A stretch of DNA of 64,000 nt from Firmicutes bacterium HGW-Firmicutes-1 (GTDB lineage: Bacteria; Bacillota; Clostridia; Lachnospirales; Vallitaleaceae), in contig PHAG01000003.1 in assembly GCA_002841625.1 (NCBI GenBank), forward strand, positions 1-64,000, in the 5' to 3' direction. A program made the translations under genes and the position numbers. The notes under the pieces are model-generated. The model searched no databases and was not told the DNA's origin. It was given only the letters and a program-made list of their open reading frames with translations. This document shows positions 16,609 to 25,085 of the stretch, one piece after another. Position 1 is the first letter of the stretch, and the number at the start of each line of letters is the position of its first letter.

Positions 16609-17529
16609 TTATTCACCTACTTGATCTATAGAATATGGAGTTGCTTGATATACGTAATAGTTTAGCCAATTAGAATACAGTAAATGAGCATGACTACGCC
16701 AAGTTGCAGGTGGTTGCTTTGAATCATCATTGTTAGGAAAATAATTCTTTGGTTGGTCGATACATAAGCCTTTTTCTTTATCCCTAACATATTCTTGGTT
16801 TAAAGTACAGGCATCATATTCTGAATGCCCTGTTACAAAGATTTGTTTTTCATCTTTAGAAATTACTATGTACACACCAGCCTCAACTGATTCTGACAAT
16901 AGCTCTAAATCTTTATGATTTACAATATCTTCTCTACTGACTGATGTATGTCTTGAATGAGGAACCAAAAATTCATCATCAAATCCCCTAAGTAACATAC
17001 TGTGGGGTATCGCTATGTTATGCTTAAAAATACCAAACATTTTTTGAGGCAACGGTTCCTTACCAACACCATAATGATAGTATAAGCCTGCTTGTGCTCC
17101 CCAACAAATATGAAAAGTTGAGGTAACATTATGCTTCGTCCATTCCATAATTTCCGTTAATTCTTGCCAGTAAGCAACTTCTTCAAAAGGCATTTGTTCT
17201 ACTGGTGCTCCCGTAATGATCATTCCATCATACTTATTTTTCTTGATTTCATCAAAGGTTTTATAAAATGCAATCAAATGGTCACTTGAAGTGTTTTTTG
17301 ATTGATAGGATTCTGGATTAAGCAAAGTTATTACGAGTTGAAGTGGGCTGTTACTCAACATTCGAAGTAATTGGGTTTCGGTTTGTTGTTTAAGTGGCAT
17401 CAAATTTAAGATTACAATTTGTAATGGTCGAATATCTTGATGGCTAGCTCTGTCTTCATCCATGATGAAAATGTTTTCACTTTGTAATATTTTCTTAGCT
17501 GGTAGGTTATTATCAATTTTTATCGGCAC
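16609..17529 (-). CDS. metA: Homoserine O-acetyltransferase, MetA type
   Basis: Acylates homoserine, the first committed step of methionine synthesis. I choose the GTG at 17529, since it is preceded by AGGGTGA at 5 nt and gives the usual start MPIKI. With that start the catalytic residues fall exactly at family positions: Cys142 ([10 protein letters not shown]), His235 and Glu237 (VTGHSEYD). Residue 111 is Glu ([11 protein letters not shown]), the residue that in Bacillus MetA selects acetyl-CoA over succinyl-CoA, so the product is probably O-acetylhomoserine, the acceptor for sulfide. A TTTACT-17-TATACT promoter lies just upstream, leaving a leader too short for a SAM riboswitch. Confidence 0.94.
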   Translation of the reverse strand: MPIKIDNNLPAKKILQSENIFIMDEDRASHQDIRPLQIVILNLMPLKQQTETQLLRMLSNSPLQLVITLLNPESYQSKNTSSDHLIAFYKTFDEIKKNKYDGMIITGAPVEQMPFEEVAYWQELTEIMEWTKHNVTSTFHICWGAQAGLYYHYGVGKEPLPQKMFGIFKHNIAIPHSMLLRGFDDEFLVPHSRHTSVSREDIVNHKDLELLSESVEAGVYIVISKDEKQIFVTGHSEYDACTLNQEYVRDKEKGLCIDQPKNYFPNNDDSKQPPATWRSHAHLLYSNWLNYYVYQATPYSIDQVGE

Positions 17530-17562
17530 TGTCTTCACCCTTTTCTAATAAATTATTTATTA

Positions 17563-17591
17563 AGTATACACTGTAATTAATTTTTAGTAAA
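17563..17591 (-). promoter_or_regulatory. metA promoter
   Basis: Minus-strand -35 TTTACT (17586-17591), 17-bp spacer and -10 TATACT (17563-17568). Transcription would begin near 17556, giving a leader of about 27 nt. Confidence 0.65.
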
Positions 17592-17756
17592 GACCTGTTT
17601 GCCTTCTCAATTTCTAATTACAGTCAATCAAAATACAATAATAATTATAGTTGATTGAAAAATGCAAATAAAAGCAAGAATATGTTAGAAATGGCATAAT
17701 TATGTTTGAATTTTCTTTCAATATATTATATAATTTATGTATTGTAAGTTATTTAC

Positions 17757-18010
17757 AGAAAACCGGCACAGTTAAGATTAATAATACATAACATAAACCT
17801 GCCGCTTTTCTAATTGCATATGTACATCGTTCTTAATACCAAGAAAACCGGCGCAGTTAAGATCAATAATTCGTAACATAGACCTGCCGCTTTTCTAATC
17901 GCTGATGTATATCAATCTTAATATCAAGAAAATCGGCACATTTCATATTAATAATGCATAACATAAACCTGCCGCTTCTCAAATTGCTTATGTATTCGTT
18001 CTTAATATCA
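17757..18010. repeat. Three tandem 85-bp inverted-repeat units
   Basis: Units start at 17757, 17842 and 17927, with a 12-bp partial fourth unit at 18011. Each begins AGAAAACCGGC (or ATCGGC) and about 45 bp later has GCCGCTTTTCT. These arms pair with one mismatch (17757-17767 with 17801-17811 in unit 1), enclosing an AT-rich middle with ATAACATAAACCT. A spacer of about 30 bp with AATTGCATATGTA links units. The array ends 43 bp before the ATG of the first dCache gene, so it could be in its leader or promoter region. A diverged single copy lies at 15696-15765. Confidence 0.88.
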
Positions 18011-18063
18011 AGAAAATCCGATCTATTTTATCGTTCTAAAGTAGTTTAACAAGGAGGTTTATA

Positions 18064-19074
18064 ATGGATTATTCATCTAAAAAAATCTATATCATGCTTC
18101 TAACTGTTGGAATGCTATGCAATCTAATCATCGTACTTCTATTCTATTTTCAATCCATCACTGTAATTGAAAAGACTTCTATTGAAAAATTAAAAAATAT
18201 ACTTGAATCTAATGCTATGATGATTGAAAATAACATTGAAAATACAGAACTGCTTTCACATGAGCTGATAAATATAATTACTTCAACTATGAATTTAAAA
18301 TTTGTCAGCGATAATACAGACGCCATGAATATTTATGAAGATAAAATATCTCCTCTATTTCTGAATGCTATTATAAATTTTAAAGCAAAGTCTGGCTGGG
18401 TTGTTTTTGATACAGCTGTAGTACCGAGTGCTGGAACAATATCTTTTACCAAAAATGAAAACGGTTATATAAGACAACCTGAATATAGAATTAGAGAGAC
18501 GGAATTTTATAAAGATGCTTGGTGGGTTGATGCTGTGGACAATGGTAATTCCTGGTCAACACCTTATTATTGGGAACGATGGGATGCAACAATTATCTCT
18601 TATAGTGAACAAATAGTAATTAACAACAAAATAATTGGTGTAGGTGGTTCAGACTTATTTTTCGAAGATATCTCTAACCAATTAAAATCCATTAAACTAT
18701 ACGATACCGGGTATGTTACATTGGTAAACTCCAATTTTGATATTCTTTTTGATAACGATGAAAAAAACATTGGTAAAAATTATAAAACCTTAAATAATAA
18801 CCAATATGCTATGTATGCTAAACAGATTGAAAATGGTGGTAACTTTGACATTATAGAATATAAGAATAATGATGAAAATAAAATTGTAGGTTATAAAAAA
18901 CTAGCAAATGGCTGGGTTCTGTTATCCAGCAATAAGAAACAAGAAATATATGCAGACTTAAACAAACTAAATATCATACTGCTTGTAGTGATCATGATTA
19001 TGATTGTTCTATCCCATGTATACTATAGAATAATTCGTAAAAATCATTACTTTAAAAAAGGAGGATTACGATGA
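18064..19074 (+). CDS. Membrane-anchored dCache sensor protein without output domain, copy 1
   Basis: 336 residues: an N-terminal transmembrane helix (about 8-30), an extracytoplasmic region of about 270 residues, a second helix (about 302-322) and a short basic tail. The outer region looks like a double Cache (dCache_1) ligand-binding domain: SGWVVFDT, DAWWVDAVDNG, YYWERWDA and IISYSEQ, then a membrane-proximal part with YDTGYVTLVNS. In most dCache proteins the second helix leads to HAMP, methyl-accepting, kinase or GGDEF modules; here the protein simply ends. AAGGAGG precedes the ATG. The paralogue downstream overlaps it by 4 bp (ATGA). Function unknown; a sensor subunit that acts through another protein is an inference. 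Confidence 0.85.
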   Translation: MDYSSKKIYIMLLTVGMLCNLIIVLLFYFQSITVIEKTSIEKLKNILESNAMMIENNIENTELLSHELINIITSTMNLKFVSDNTDAMNIYEDKISPLFLNAIINFKAKSGWVVFDTAVVPSAGTISFTKNENGYIRQPEYRIRETEFYKDAWWVDAVDNGNSWSTPYYWERWDATIISYSEQIVINNKIIGVGGSDLFFEDISNQLKSIKLYDTGYVTLVNSNFDILFDNDEKNIGKNYKTLNNNQYAMYAKQIENGGNFDIIEYKNNDENKIVGYKKLANGWVLLSSNKKQEIYADLNKLNIILLVVIMIMIVLSHVYYRIIRKNHYFKKGGLR

Positions 19075-20051
19075 ATACTATGTCTACAAAAATGTATATT
19101 ACTTTACTATCTATTTGTATACTCTTGTCCGTAGTGATTACGCTTCTTTTCTATGCTCAATCAATATCAGTTATTGACAAAACATCGATGGAGAAAATAA
19201 CTAGCCTCCTTAATTCAAATGCAACAATGATAGAAAATGAAATTGAAAATACGGAATTGCTTTCACATGAGTTAGTAAATATAGTTACCTCTACAATCGA
19301 TTATGAGAAAGTAAAAAACGACCCAATTGCAATGGAAGCATACAAAAATGAAGTATCCTTTTTGTTTTTGAATGCCATTAAAGTTTTTCAAGCTAAATCA
19401 GGATGGGTAGTATTTGATACCAATGCAATACAAAATGCTGGCATTTTGTCCTATTCAGTTGATAACAAAGAGTACATACGAGAAGTAGATTACGATATCA
19501 GAAAAGACGACTTAGACAAAAGCGATTGGTGGGTTCATGCAGAAAAAAATGGTTCTTCATGGTCTAATCCTTATTTTTGGGAACCATGGGATGCCAATAT
19601 TATCTCCTATAGTGAGCAAGTACTCATTGGAGATATTTTGATAGGTGTTGGAGGTTCCGAATTATTTTTTGATGATATATCAAATGAATTAAATAAAATC
19701 AAGATCTATGATACTGGTTATGTTACTTTATTAAACTCTAACTATGATATTCTTTTTGACCCTGATTCAAAAATAATTGGTAAAAACTATAAAACAATAA
19801 ATAATAAACATCACGAAACTTTGGTCAATATGATACACACTGGAGATACCTTTGGAATTATTGAGTATAGGGAAAATCAGAAAGCAATGATTACCGCTTA
19901 TCACAAGTTAAATAATGGATGGATCCTAATAGCAAACCCCAAAAAGCATGAGATGTATGCAGACTTGAACAAGCTCAACTTTGTTTTAATACTAGTCATA
20001 ATCATTATTATAGTCCTTGCTCAGGTTTACTCAAGATTTTTAAGCAAATAA
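19071..20051 (+). CDS. Membrane-anchored dCache sensor protein without output domain, copy 2
   Basis: 326 residues with the same plan as its neighbour: helix about 10-30, dCache region, helix about 302-322, and a four-residue tail. Roughly half or more of the aligned residues are identical by eye, including NTELLSHEL, AKSGWVVFD and IYDTGYVTL, so this is a tandem duplication. The ligand pocket has changed in places, for example DKSDWWVHAEKNG against the copy-1 DAWWVDAVDNG segment. It ends in a 25-bp tail-to-tail overlap with the GGDEF-EAL gene on the other strand. Confidence 0.85.
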   Translation: MNTMSTKMYITLLSICILLSVVITLLFYAQSISVIDKTSMEKITSLLNSNATMIENEIENTELLSHELVNIVTSTIDYEKVKNDPIAMEAYKNEVSFLFLNAIKVFQAKSGWVVFDTNAIQNAGILSYSVDNKEYIREVDYDIRKDDLDKSDWWVHAEKNGSSWSNPYFWEPWDANIISYSEQVLIGDILIGVGGSELFFDDISNELNKIKIYDTGYVTLLNSNYDILFDPDSKIIGKNYKTINNKHHETLVNMIHTGDTFGIIEYRENQKAMITAYHKLNNGWILIANPKKHEMYADLNKLNFVLILVIIIIIVLAQVYSRFLSK

Positions 20052-22399
20052 GTATTTGCGTCTTCTTCTGTTAAGGGCTTACTAAATAAAAACCCTTGAA
20101 TAATATCGCATTTATGTTCCTTAAGCAAATCATATTGGCCTAAGTTCTCAACACCTTCAGCTACGACTTCCATATTTAATACTTTGCCAAGACTAATAAT
20201 TGTTTTAATTAAATCTAGATCCTTAGAATTGTTTTCTATATGATCAACAAAAGATTTGTCGATTTTAATAATACTTGCGGGTAAATTCTTCAAATAACTT
20301 AAAGATGAATACCCTGTACCAAAATCATCGATAGAAATAATAAAGCCAAGCTCACTTAATTTTTTAATGTTTGCAATCGCATGATCAAAGGATGATATCA
20401 ACGCGTTTTCAGTTATTTCGATACAAATAATATTAGGATCAATTCCATACTCCTCTGTGATTCCCATCATGTCTTCTATAAAAAAATGATCTATTACTTG
20501 TACTGGAGATACATTTATTGATACCGTAATCTTTTTATTATTGGTGTCGATTACGTCTGGAAGCAATTGATTGATTTCCTCTGGTAGGTTGATTTCCTCT
20601 AGATGCAACTTGTTGATTTCCTTCGGAAACAACTTGTTTATTTTTTTTGAGAATATTCCTGCTTCTTTAAAAACCCACTTTCCTATTTCATTTATAGCTC
20701 CAATTTCTTCTGCCAAAGGAATAAAGTCATTTGGACTTACTCTGCCATATTTAGGTGAATCCCATCTTATCAATGCTTCAAATCCTGTAAGCTTTTTTGT
20801 ATCGCAATTAATAAGTGGTTGGTAGTACAATAGCAACTCATTTTTATTGATTGCTTCTTTTAATTCAAGTCCCATATCAACTTTTTTCAAAAGCTCTTCA
20901 GCCATTTTAATATCAAAGAAGTTGTAACAACTCTTTCCTAAGGATTTTGCTTTATACAATGCAAGTTCTGCATTTTTCAGTAATATTTCCTTATCCGTTC
21001 CATCTTTAGGAAAAAAGGAGATACCCATACTAGATGTAAGCTTTACATCATGATTCATAATCTTAATTGGTTGATCAACAAGTTGTGTAATCAAGCTTAA
21101 TTGTTCAGTAATTTCTTCCTCATCTAGCTTTTCAACAACTAACAAACCAAATTCATCACCGCCAAGCCTAGCAATTGTTATGTTATCCCAATCCATGGCT
21201 TTGAATCTATTGGCTATGGTTAGTAATACTTCATCTCCAATTTCATGACCAAAAATATCATTTACCAACTTAAAATCATCTATATCTAGTATAATAATTG
21301 CAAGTGAATCCATTGTTGTATACTGTGTTTCAATTATGCGGTTTATTTCCTCATAGAAAAAGCTTCTATTAGGAAGAAGTGTTAATGTATCGTAATAAGC
21401 TAAGGTGTGTATCTTTACATCTTTAAGCTTCTTTTCTGTAATATCTGATATGGATCCTCCAATTCGTTTAATGTTACCATCTTGATCTCTAAGAACCATA
21501 ACTTGTTCTTCTAACCAGAGGAAATGCTCCGAAGCTTTATATTTAAATTCTATTGTATACTTATCTCTTTTTCCATTTAAGATTTCTTTTCGATAAGTTT
21601 TAACAGTTTTATAATCCTCAGGGGGGATTGCTTCACAATGTAAACTAATAAACTCTTGATTTTCAAAATCATTCACTTTAAGCAGCTCTAGTGCTTGTTC
21701 AGAATAATAAATATTTCTATTTATCATGTCATAATCCCATAATCCGTCTCTACTTGCATCAAAAACCAATCTATATCGTTCTTCACTTTTTAATAACTCT
21801 CTTTTTTGTTCTTCTAGTGAATCCTTTTGATGTTCTATCAAATCAATTTGGTCATATATTTTACTTTCATAAATCTTGAAATAATCCATTACTTTAAGAA
21901 CAATGAAATTATAAATCAGAATAAAACCTATTTGACTTAGATAATAGGATACCTCTATATCAATATTTTTATATGGATAGATATAAAACAAAATAAGATA
22001 TGCAAGAACCCCAACTCCTGCAAAAACACTAGCGACAATACGTTTTAGGGAAATGATTATAATTGTGATGTAACAGTATACCAGCGCACCATAAAAAATG
22101 CCTACGTAGTCCCTTAAGGTAAAGAAGGAAAAAATAAATCCTATCATACCAAAACAAACAAATAGGCTATATTTGATATTTTCATTTTTAACGATTTTTT
22201 GGATACTAATAAGGGCAACAACTCTAACTACATTAAATAAAATCTCAACAATAATAAACTCACCTAGTGCGCCAATGTAGAAGCTGATGACTGATAAAAC
22301 AGATGAGTATAAAATGAATACGATTAAAACTTTAAATAATAGTGTGTTGGTTTGTGCTAAGAGTAATTTTCTATTTTCGTTTTTAAATGCTAAGGTCAT
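20027..22399 (-). CDS. Membrane PAS-GGDEF-EAL c-di-GMP turnover protein
   Basis: 790 residues. About six transmembrane helices span residues 20-175, followed by a coiled-coil linker, a PAS domain (about 205-330, ending GGSISDITEKK), GGDEF (about 335-495) and EAL (about 505-790). The cyclase motif RLGGDEFG is intact, and no RxxD inhibitory site precedes it. The phosphodiesterase residues are all present: FEALIRW, INVSPVQ, EITENALI, IDDFGTGYSS, IIKID, VVAEGVE and IIQGFLFSKP. Both activities are therefore possible. The EAL domain has an insertion of about 28 residues encoded by a DNA repeat. No operon partner lies on its strand; its 3' end overlaps the convergent dCache gene. Confidence 0.93.
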   Translation of the reverse strand: MTLAFKNENRKLLLAQTNTLLFKVLIVFILYSSVLSVISFYIGALGEFIIVEILFNVVRVVALISIQKIVKNENIKYSLFVCFGMIGFIFSFFTLRDYVGIFYGALVYCYITIIIISLKRIVASVFAGVGVLAYLILFYIYPYKNIDIEVSYYLSQIGFILIYNFIVLKVMDYFKIYESKIYDQIDLIEHQKDSLEEQKRELLKSEERYRLVFDASRDGLWDYDMINRNIYYSEQALELLKVNDFENQEFISLHCEAIPPEDYKTVKTYRKEILNGKRDKYTIEFKYKASEHFLWLEEQVMVLRDQDGNIKRIGGSISDITEKKLKDVKIHTLAYYDTLTLLPNRSFFYEEINRIIETQYTTMDSLAIIILDIDDFKLVNDIFGHEIGDEVLLTIANRFKAMDWDNITIARLGGDEFGLLVVEKLDEEEITEQLSLITQLVDQPIKIMNHDVKLTSSMGISFFPKDGTDKEILLKNAELALYKAKSLGKSCYNFFDIKMAEELLKKVDMGLELKEAINKNELLLYYQPLINCDTKKLTGFEALIRWDSPKYGRVSPNDFIPLAEEIGAINEIGKWVFKEAGIFSKKINKLFPKEINKLHLEEINLPEEINQLLPDVIDTNNKKITVSINVSPVQVIDHFFIEDMMGITEEYGIDPNIICIEITENALISSFDHAIANIKKLSELGFIISIDDFGTGYSSLSYLKNLPASIIKIDKSFVDHIENNSKDLDLIKTIISLGKVLNMEVVAEGVENLGQYDLLKEHKCDIIQGFLFSKPLTEEDANTYLLKNLE
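20562..20650 (-). repeat. In-frame tandem repeat inserted in the EAL domain
   Basis: About four degenerate units of 21-24 bp built on TTGATTTCCTCTGG on the plus strand. They encode FPKEINKLHLEEINLPEEIN-type repeats at about residues 583-612. The insertion lies between the helix after EIGKWV and the INVSP strand, where related EAL domains have a short loop. Confidence 0.8.
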
Positions 22400-22569
22400 A
22401 CTTTTTCGCCCCTCGAAAGAGATATTTGTAAAGTATTTTCAATATTGGCATTTTCTATTATTGTTATAAAATATTATATCATAACGAAAGGTAATTTGCA
22501 AGAATATAGCGAGTTTTGCAGCAGTTTTACAGTCGATATTTAAAACGGGCTTTACACTGCGCATGGTAC

Positions 22570-22596
22570 ATTGCAGCCCACCTAGTGGGCTACAAT
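22570..22596. other. Near-perfect 27-bp palindrome
   Basis: ATTGCAGCCCAC and its near-complement GTGGGCTACAAT flank CTA, with one mispaired position. It lies in the gap between the ilvB stop and the GGDEF-EAL gene start. There is no U-run, so a simple terminator is not supported; an operator is possible. Confidence 0.5.
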
Positions 22597-22642
22597 GACA
22601 TGTGTTTAATAGGGTTTTCCTAATATCTCTCTGTATTGTTTT

Positions 22643-24292
22643 TTATTCCCAGATGGCTTCGTGGATTGCTTTGCCCGGGGGAACCATAGGGTATACAAAT
22701 TTACTTTGGGGTACGTTACAGTGGATTAAACATAATTTGTCATTGGAGAAAGCAGCTTCAATAACAGAATCAATGTCGTTGATACTATCAATTGTATAGC
22801 CTTCTCCTCCTAGAGATCTTGCAAATTGAACGTAATCAATATCATCTTCTAGGGTTGTTGCCGCGAACCTTTGATCATAAAATAAGTCTTGCCATTGTCG
22901 TACCATTCCTAATGTGTGATTGTTCATTAAGAATATTTTTATAGGTAATCGATGTCGGACGGAGGTTACGATTTCATTAAAGTTCATTTTGAAGGAACCG
23001 TCACCCGTGATCATAATAATTCGATTATCCTTATTTGCAAATTGGGCGCCCACGGCTGCACCAAGGCCGTAGCCCATTGTACCTAATCCTCCAGATGTTA
23101 AGAACTTATAAGGCTTTTTGAAGGGATAATGTTGAGCTGTCCACATTTGATGTTGTCCTACATCGGTCGTAATAATATCTTCTTCTGAGGCATGCTCACC
23201 AATTCTTTTTAATAGATATGGTACGTTTATTTTGTCCGTTTCGTAAGTAATTTCATATTGAGTTTTAAGTTCATCGATTTGTTCAAGCCAGTCTTCGTGT
23301 TTTTGTGATGTCAAGTGGTCCATTAACATAATTAAAGTGTTTTTAATGTCTCCAATAATGCATTCATCAACTAGAATGTTTTTATTTATTTCAGCTGGAT
23401 CTACATCAAAATGAATAATTTTACCATTCTTAACAAAATTCTTGTCGTTACCTACTGCTCTATCGCTAAATCTTGCTCCTATGCATATTAATAAATCACA
23501 CATATTGAAAGCGTTATTTGAAACCATACTTCCGTGCATGCCTACCATACCTGTGTAAAGCTGATGGTCTGTTGGAATACTTCCAATGCTCATTAAGCTA
23601 CAGGCAACAGGTGCACTGATCATTTCAGCAAAAGCGATTAATTCTTCAGAGGCTCTTGCAAGTTTAACGCCTCCTCCTGCATATATCATCGGTCGTTTTG
23701 CATTGGTAATCAGTTCTAAGACCTTTTCATTCATTTGACTTTCTACTCTTTTTGCTTGAACTGGTTCTTTTCTTATATATTCAGTTAATTCTGAGGTAAT
23801 ATTCTTTGGGATGTCAATTAATACTGGTCCTGGCCTTCCTGACTTTGCTATTAGAAATGCTTCTCTCATGGCAGGTGCAAGATCATTCACATCTTTGATC
23901 ATAAAGTTATGCTTAGTGATTGGCATAGTAATTCCTAGAATATCTACTTCTTGGAAACTATCCTTACCTAATTTGTTCATATCAACATTTCCAGTAATTG
24001 CTACCATCGGAATTGAATCCATATAAGCTGTAGCAATACCCGTAACTAAATTTGTCGCACCTGGTCCTGAGGTTGCAATACATACACCCACTCTATTACT
24101 TGAACGCGAGTAACCATCTGCAGCATGGGCTGCACCTTGCTCATGAGAGGTCAAGATATGTTGAATAAATTGAGCGTTTTTGTAAAGTTCGTCATAAATA
24201 TTTATTGTTGCAGCACCTGGATATCCAAATATTGTATCTACACCTTGTTCCTTCAAACATTCAATTACGATCTGAGCTCCAGTTAATTTCAT
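22643..24292 (-). CDS. ilvB: Acetolactate synthase large subunit
   Basis: Thiamine-diphosphate enzyme condensing pyruvate (or pyruvate plus 2-ketobutyrate), the first step of branched-chain amino-acid synthesis. About 549 residues. The N-terminal Pyr domain has GYPGAATINIYD and the catalytic glutamate in LTSHEQGAAHAADGY. The C-terminal PP domain binds Mg-ThDP through GDGSFKMNFNEI and NNHTLGMVRQWQ. FAD-binding middle domain present. ATG 24292 is preferred (AAGGAG upstream); an in-frame GTG lies at 24298. No ilvN regulatory subunit follows. Expression is governed by a T-box leader whose specifier reads GUA (Val). Confidence 0.95.
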   Translation of the reverse strand: MKLTGAQIVIECLKEQGVDTIFGYPGAATINIYDELYKNAQFIQHILTSHEQGAAHAADGYSRSSNRVGVCIATSGPGATNLVTGIATAYMDSIPMVAITGNVDMNKLGKDSFQEVDILGITMPITKHNFMIKDVNDLAPAMREAFLIAKSGRPGPVLIDIPKNITSELTEYIRKEPVQAKRVESQMNEKVLELITNAKRPMIYAGGGVKLARASEELIAFAEMISAPVACSLMSIGSIPTDHQLYTGMVGMHGSMVSNNAFNMCDLLICIGARFSDRAVGNDKNFVKNGKIIHFDVDPAEINKNILVDECIIGDIKNTLIMLMDHLTSQKHEDWLEQIDELKTQYEITYETDKINVPYLLKRIGEHASEEDIITTDVGQHQMWTAQHYPFKKPYKFLTSGGLGTMGYGLGAAVGAQFANKDNRIIMITGDGSFKMNFNEIVTSVRHRLPIKIFLMNNHTLGMVRQWQDLFYDQRFAATTLEDDIDYVQFARSLGGEGYTIDSINDIDSVIEAAFSNDKLCLIHCNVPQSKFVYPMVPPGKAIHEAIWE

Positions 24293-24346
24293 AATCACAC
24301 GTCTCCTTTCAAATAGGCTATGCCTTTACTTAAGATTGATAGAATC

Positions 24347-24405
24347 AGAACAAAGCGCTTGTCAGCGCGTTACATAATAATTTATGCTATCTAACGCTTT
24401 GTTCT
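24347..24405. other. Hairpin in the ilvB leader
   Basis: Perfect 11-bp arms AGAACAAAGCG (24347-24357) and CGCTTTGTTCT (24395-24405), with partial inner pairing. Between the T-box terminator and the ilvB ribosome-binding site the RNA has about 200 nt containing this stem and a smaller GGAAAGT/ACTTTCC hairpin (24415-24431). This is unusually long for a post-T-box leader. Confidence 0.6.
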
Positions 24406-24517
24406 ATGCTTCGTGGAAAGTAGAACTTTCCTACTGGACAAGAAAATCGGCTGCTCCGCGTTAAATAACTTTGTTATTTATACGTCGAGTTTACTTATAC
24501 AGCACTTTCCTAATAAT

Positions 24518-24846
24518 AAAAAAAGCCTCCACCCTATAAACCATAGGGCGAAGGTCTTAGCTTCCGCGGTACCACCTAAATTTGCTAAATAATTTAGCAC
24601 ACTCATATAATACAGGATTTCTCCGATATTATTGCTTGAATAACGGTAAGCTTCCGTTGAAGCCTACTCTCTTGTAAGTAACAAGTACTTATCTATCGAC
24701 ATAAAATATTATTTCCAGTCGATCAAGATTTCGGTTCACAGCTCCAAGGCTACCTTCCTTTACATCGTCATGGAGAATTCTCACCAACATCTCCTCTCTT
24801 TGTTTCAATATGCAAAGTACTCTTCCTTTTCATTGCTTTTATCTTA
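24518..24846 (-). ncRNA. T-box riboswitch, valine-type specifier, upstream of ilvB
   Basis: Minus-strand leader sensing uncharged tRNA. Stem I pairs CTTTGCAT with ATGTAAAG. The specifier loop that follows reads GAAG-GTA-G, which aligned with the glyQS leader places codon GTA (Val) at 24751-24753. The antiterminator bulge is TAGGTGGTACCGCG (rc of 24564-24577), whose TGGT pairs with an ACCA tRNA end. The terminator CCTTCGCCCTAT/ATAGGGTGGAGG (24526-24554) is followed by seven U residues (24518-24524). The T-box identity is sure. The Val assignment is my manual fold. Confidence 0.93.
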
Positions 24847-24852
24847 TTACAT

Positions 24853-24881
24853 ATCTTAATAGAATAACTCATGTTTGTCAA
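24853..24881 (-). promoter_or_regulatory. Promoter of the T-box/ilvB transcript
   Basis: Minus-strand -35 TTGACA (24876-24881), 17-bp spacer and -10 TAAGAT (24853-24858). Transcription would start near 24846, just before T-box stem I. Confidence 0.75.
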
Positions 24882-24894
24882 GTCAAATTTTATT

Positions 24895-25085
24895 CCAGAA
24901 GAAATCTCTCTGATTTTATATCAGTCGAAAATTTCTCTGATTAATTTTTACCAAATGAACTCTTTTTAATTTATACTAGACAAAATCTCAACTTTTGTAA
25001 AATTGAAATCTCTCAATTTGTAACGGGTTCATATCTAAACCTGTAGCAGAAGGTATCATATCTAAACTTGTTGCATAAGAAATCA
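24895..25085. repeat. Degenerate short repeats after the hydA stop
   Basis: Four imperfect copies of AAATCTCTCTGATTT-like sequence occur around 24900, 24925, 24985 and 25005. Nearer hydA, TCATATCTAAACCTGTAGCA and TCATATCTAAACTTGTTGCA stand in tandem about 29 bp apart (25029 and 25058). A third TCATAT contains the hydA stop codon. No gene is seen between hydA and the T-box promoter. Confidence 0.5.

Noticed and set aside
17539-17760. SAM (S-box) riboswitch upstream of metA
   Set aside because: A good promoter lies so close to the start that the leader is about 27 nt, and no S-box motifs are visible further upstream.
22570-22596. Palindrome after ilvB as a rho-independent terminator
   Set aside because: No U-run follows on either strand, so I list it only as a palindrome.
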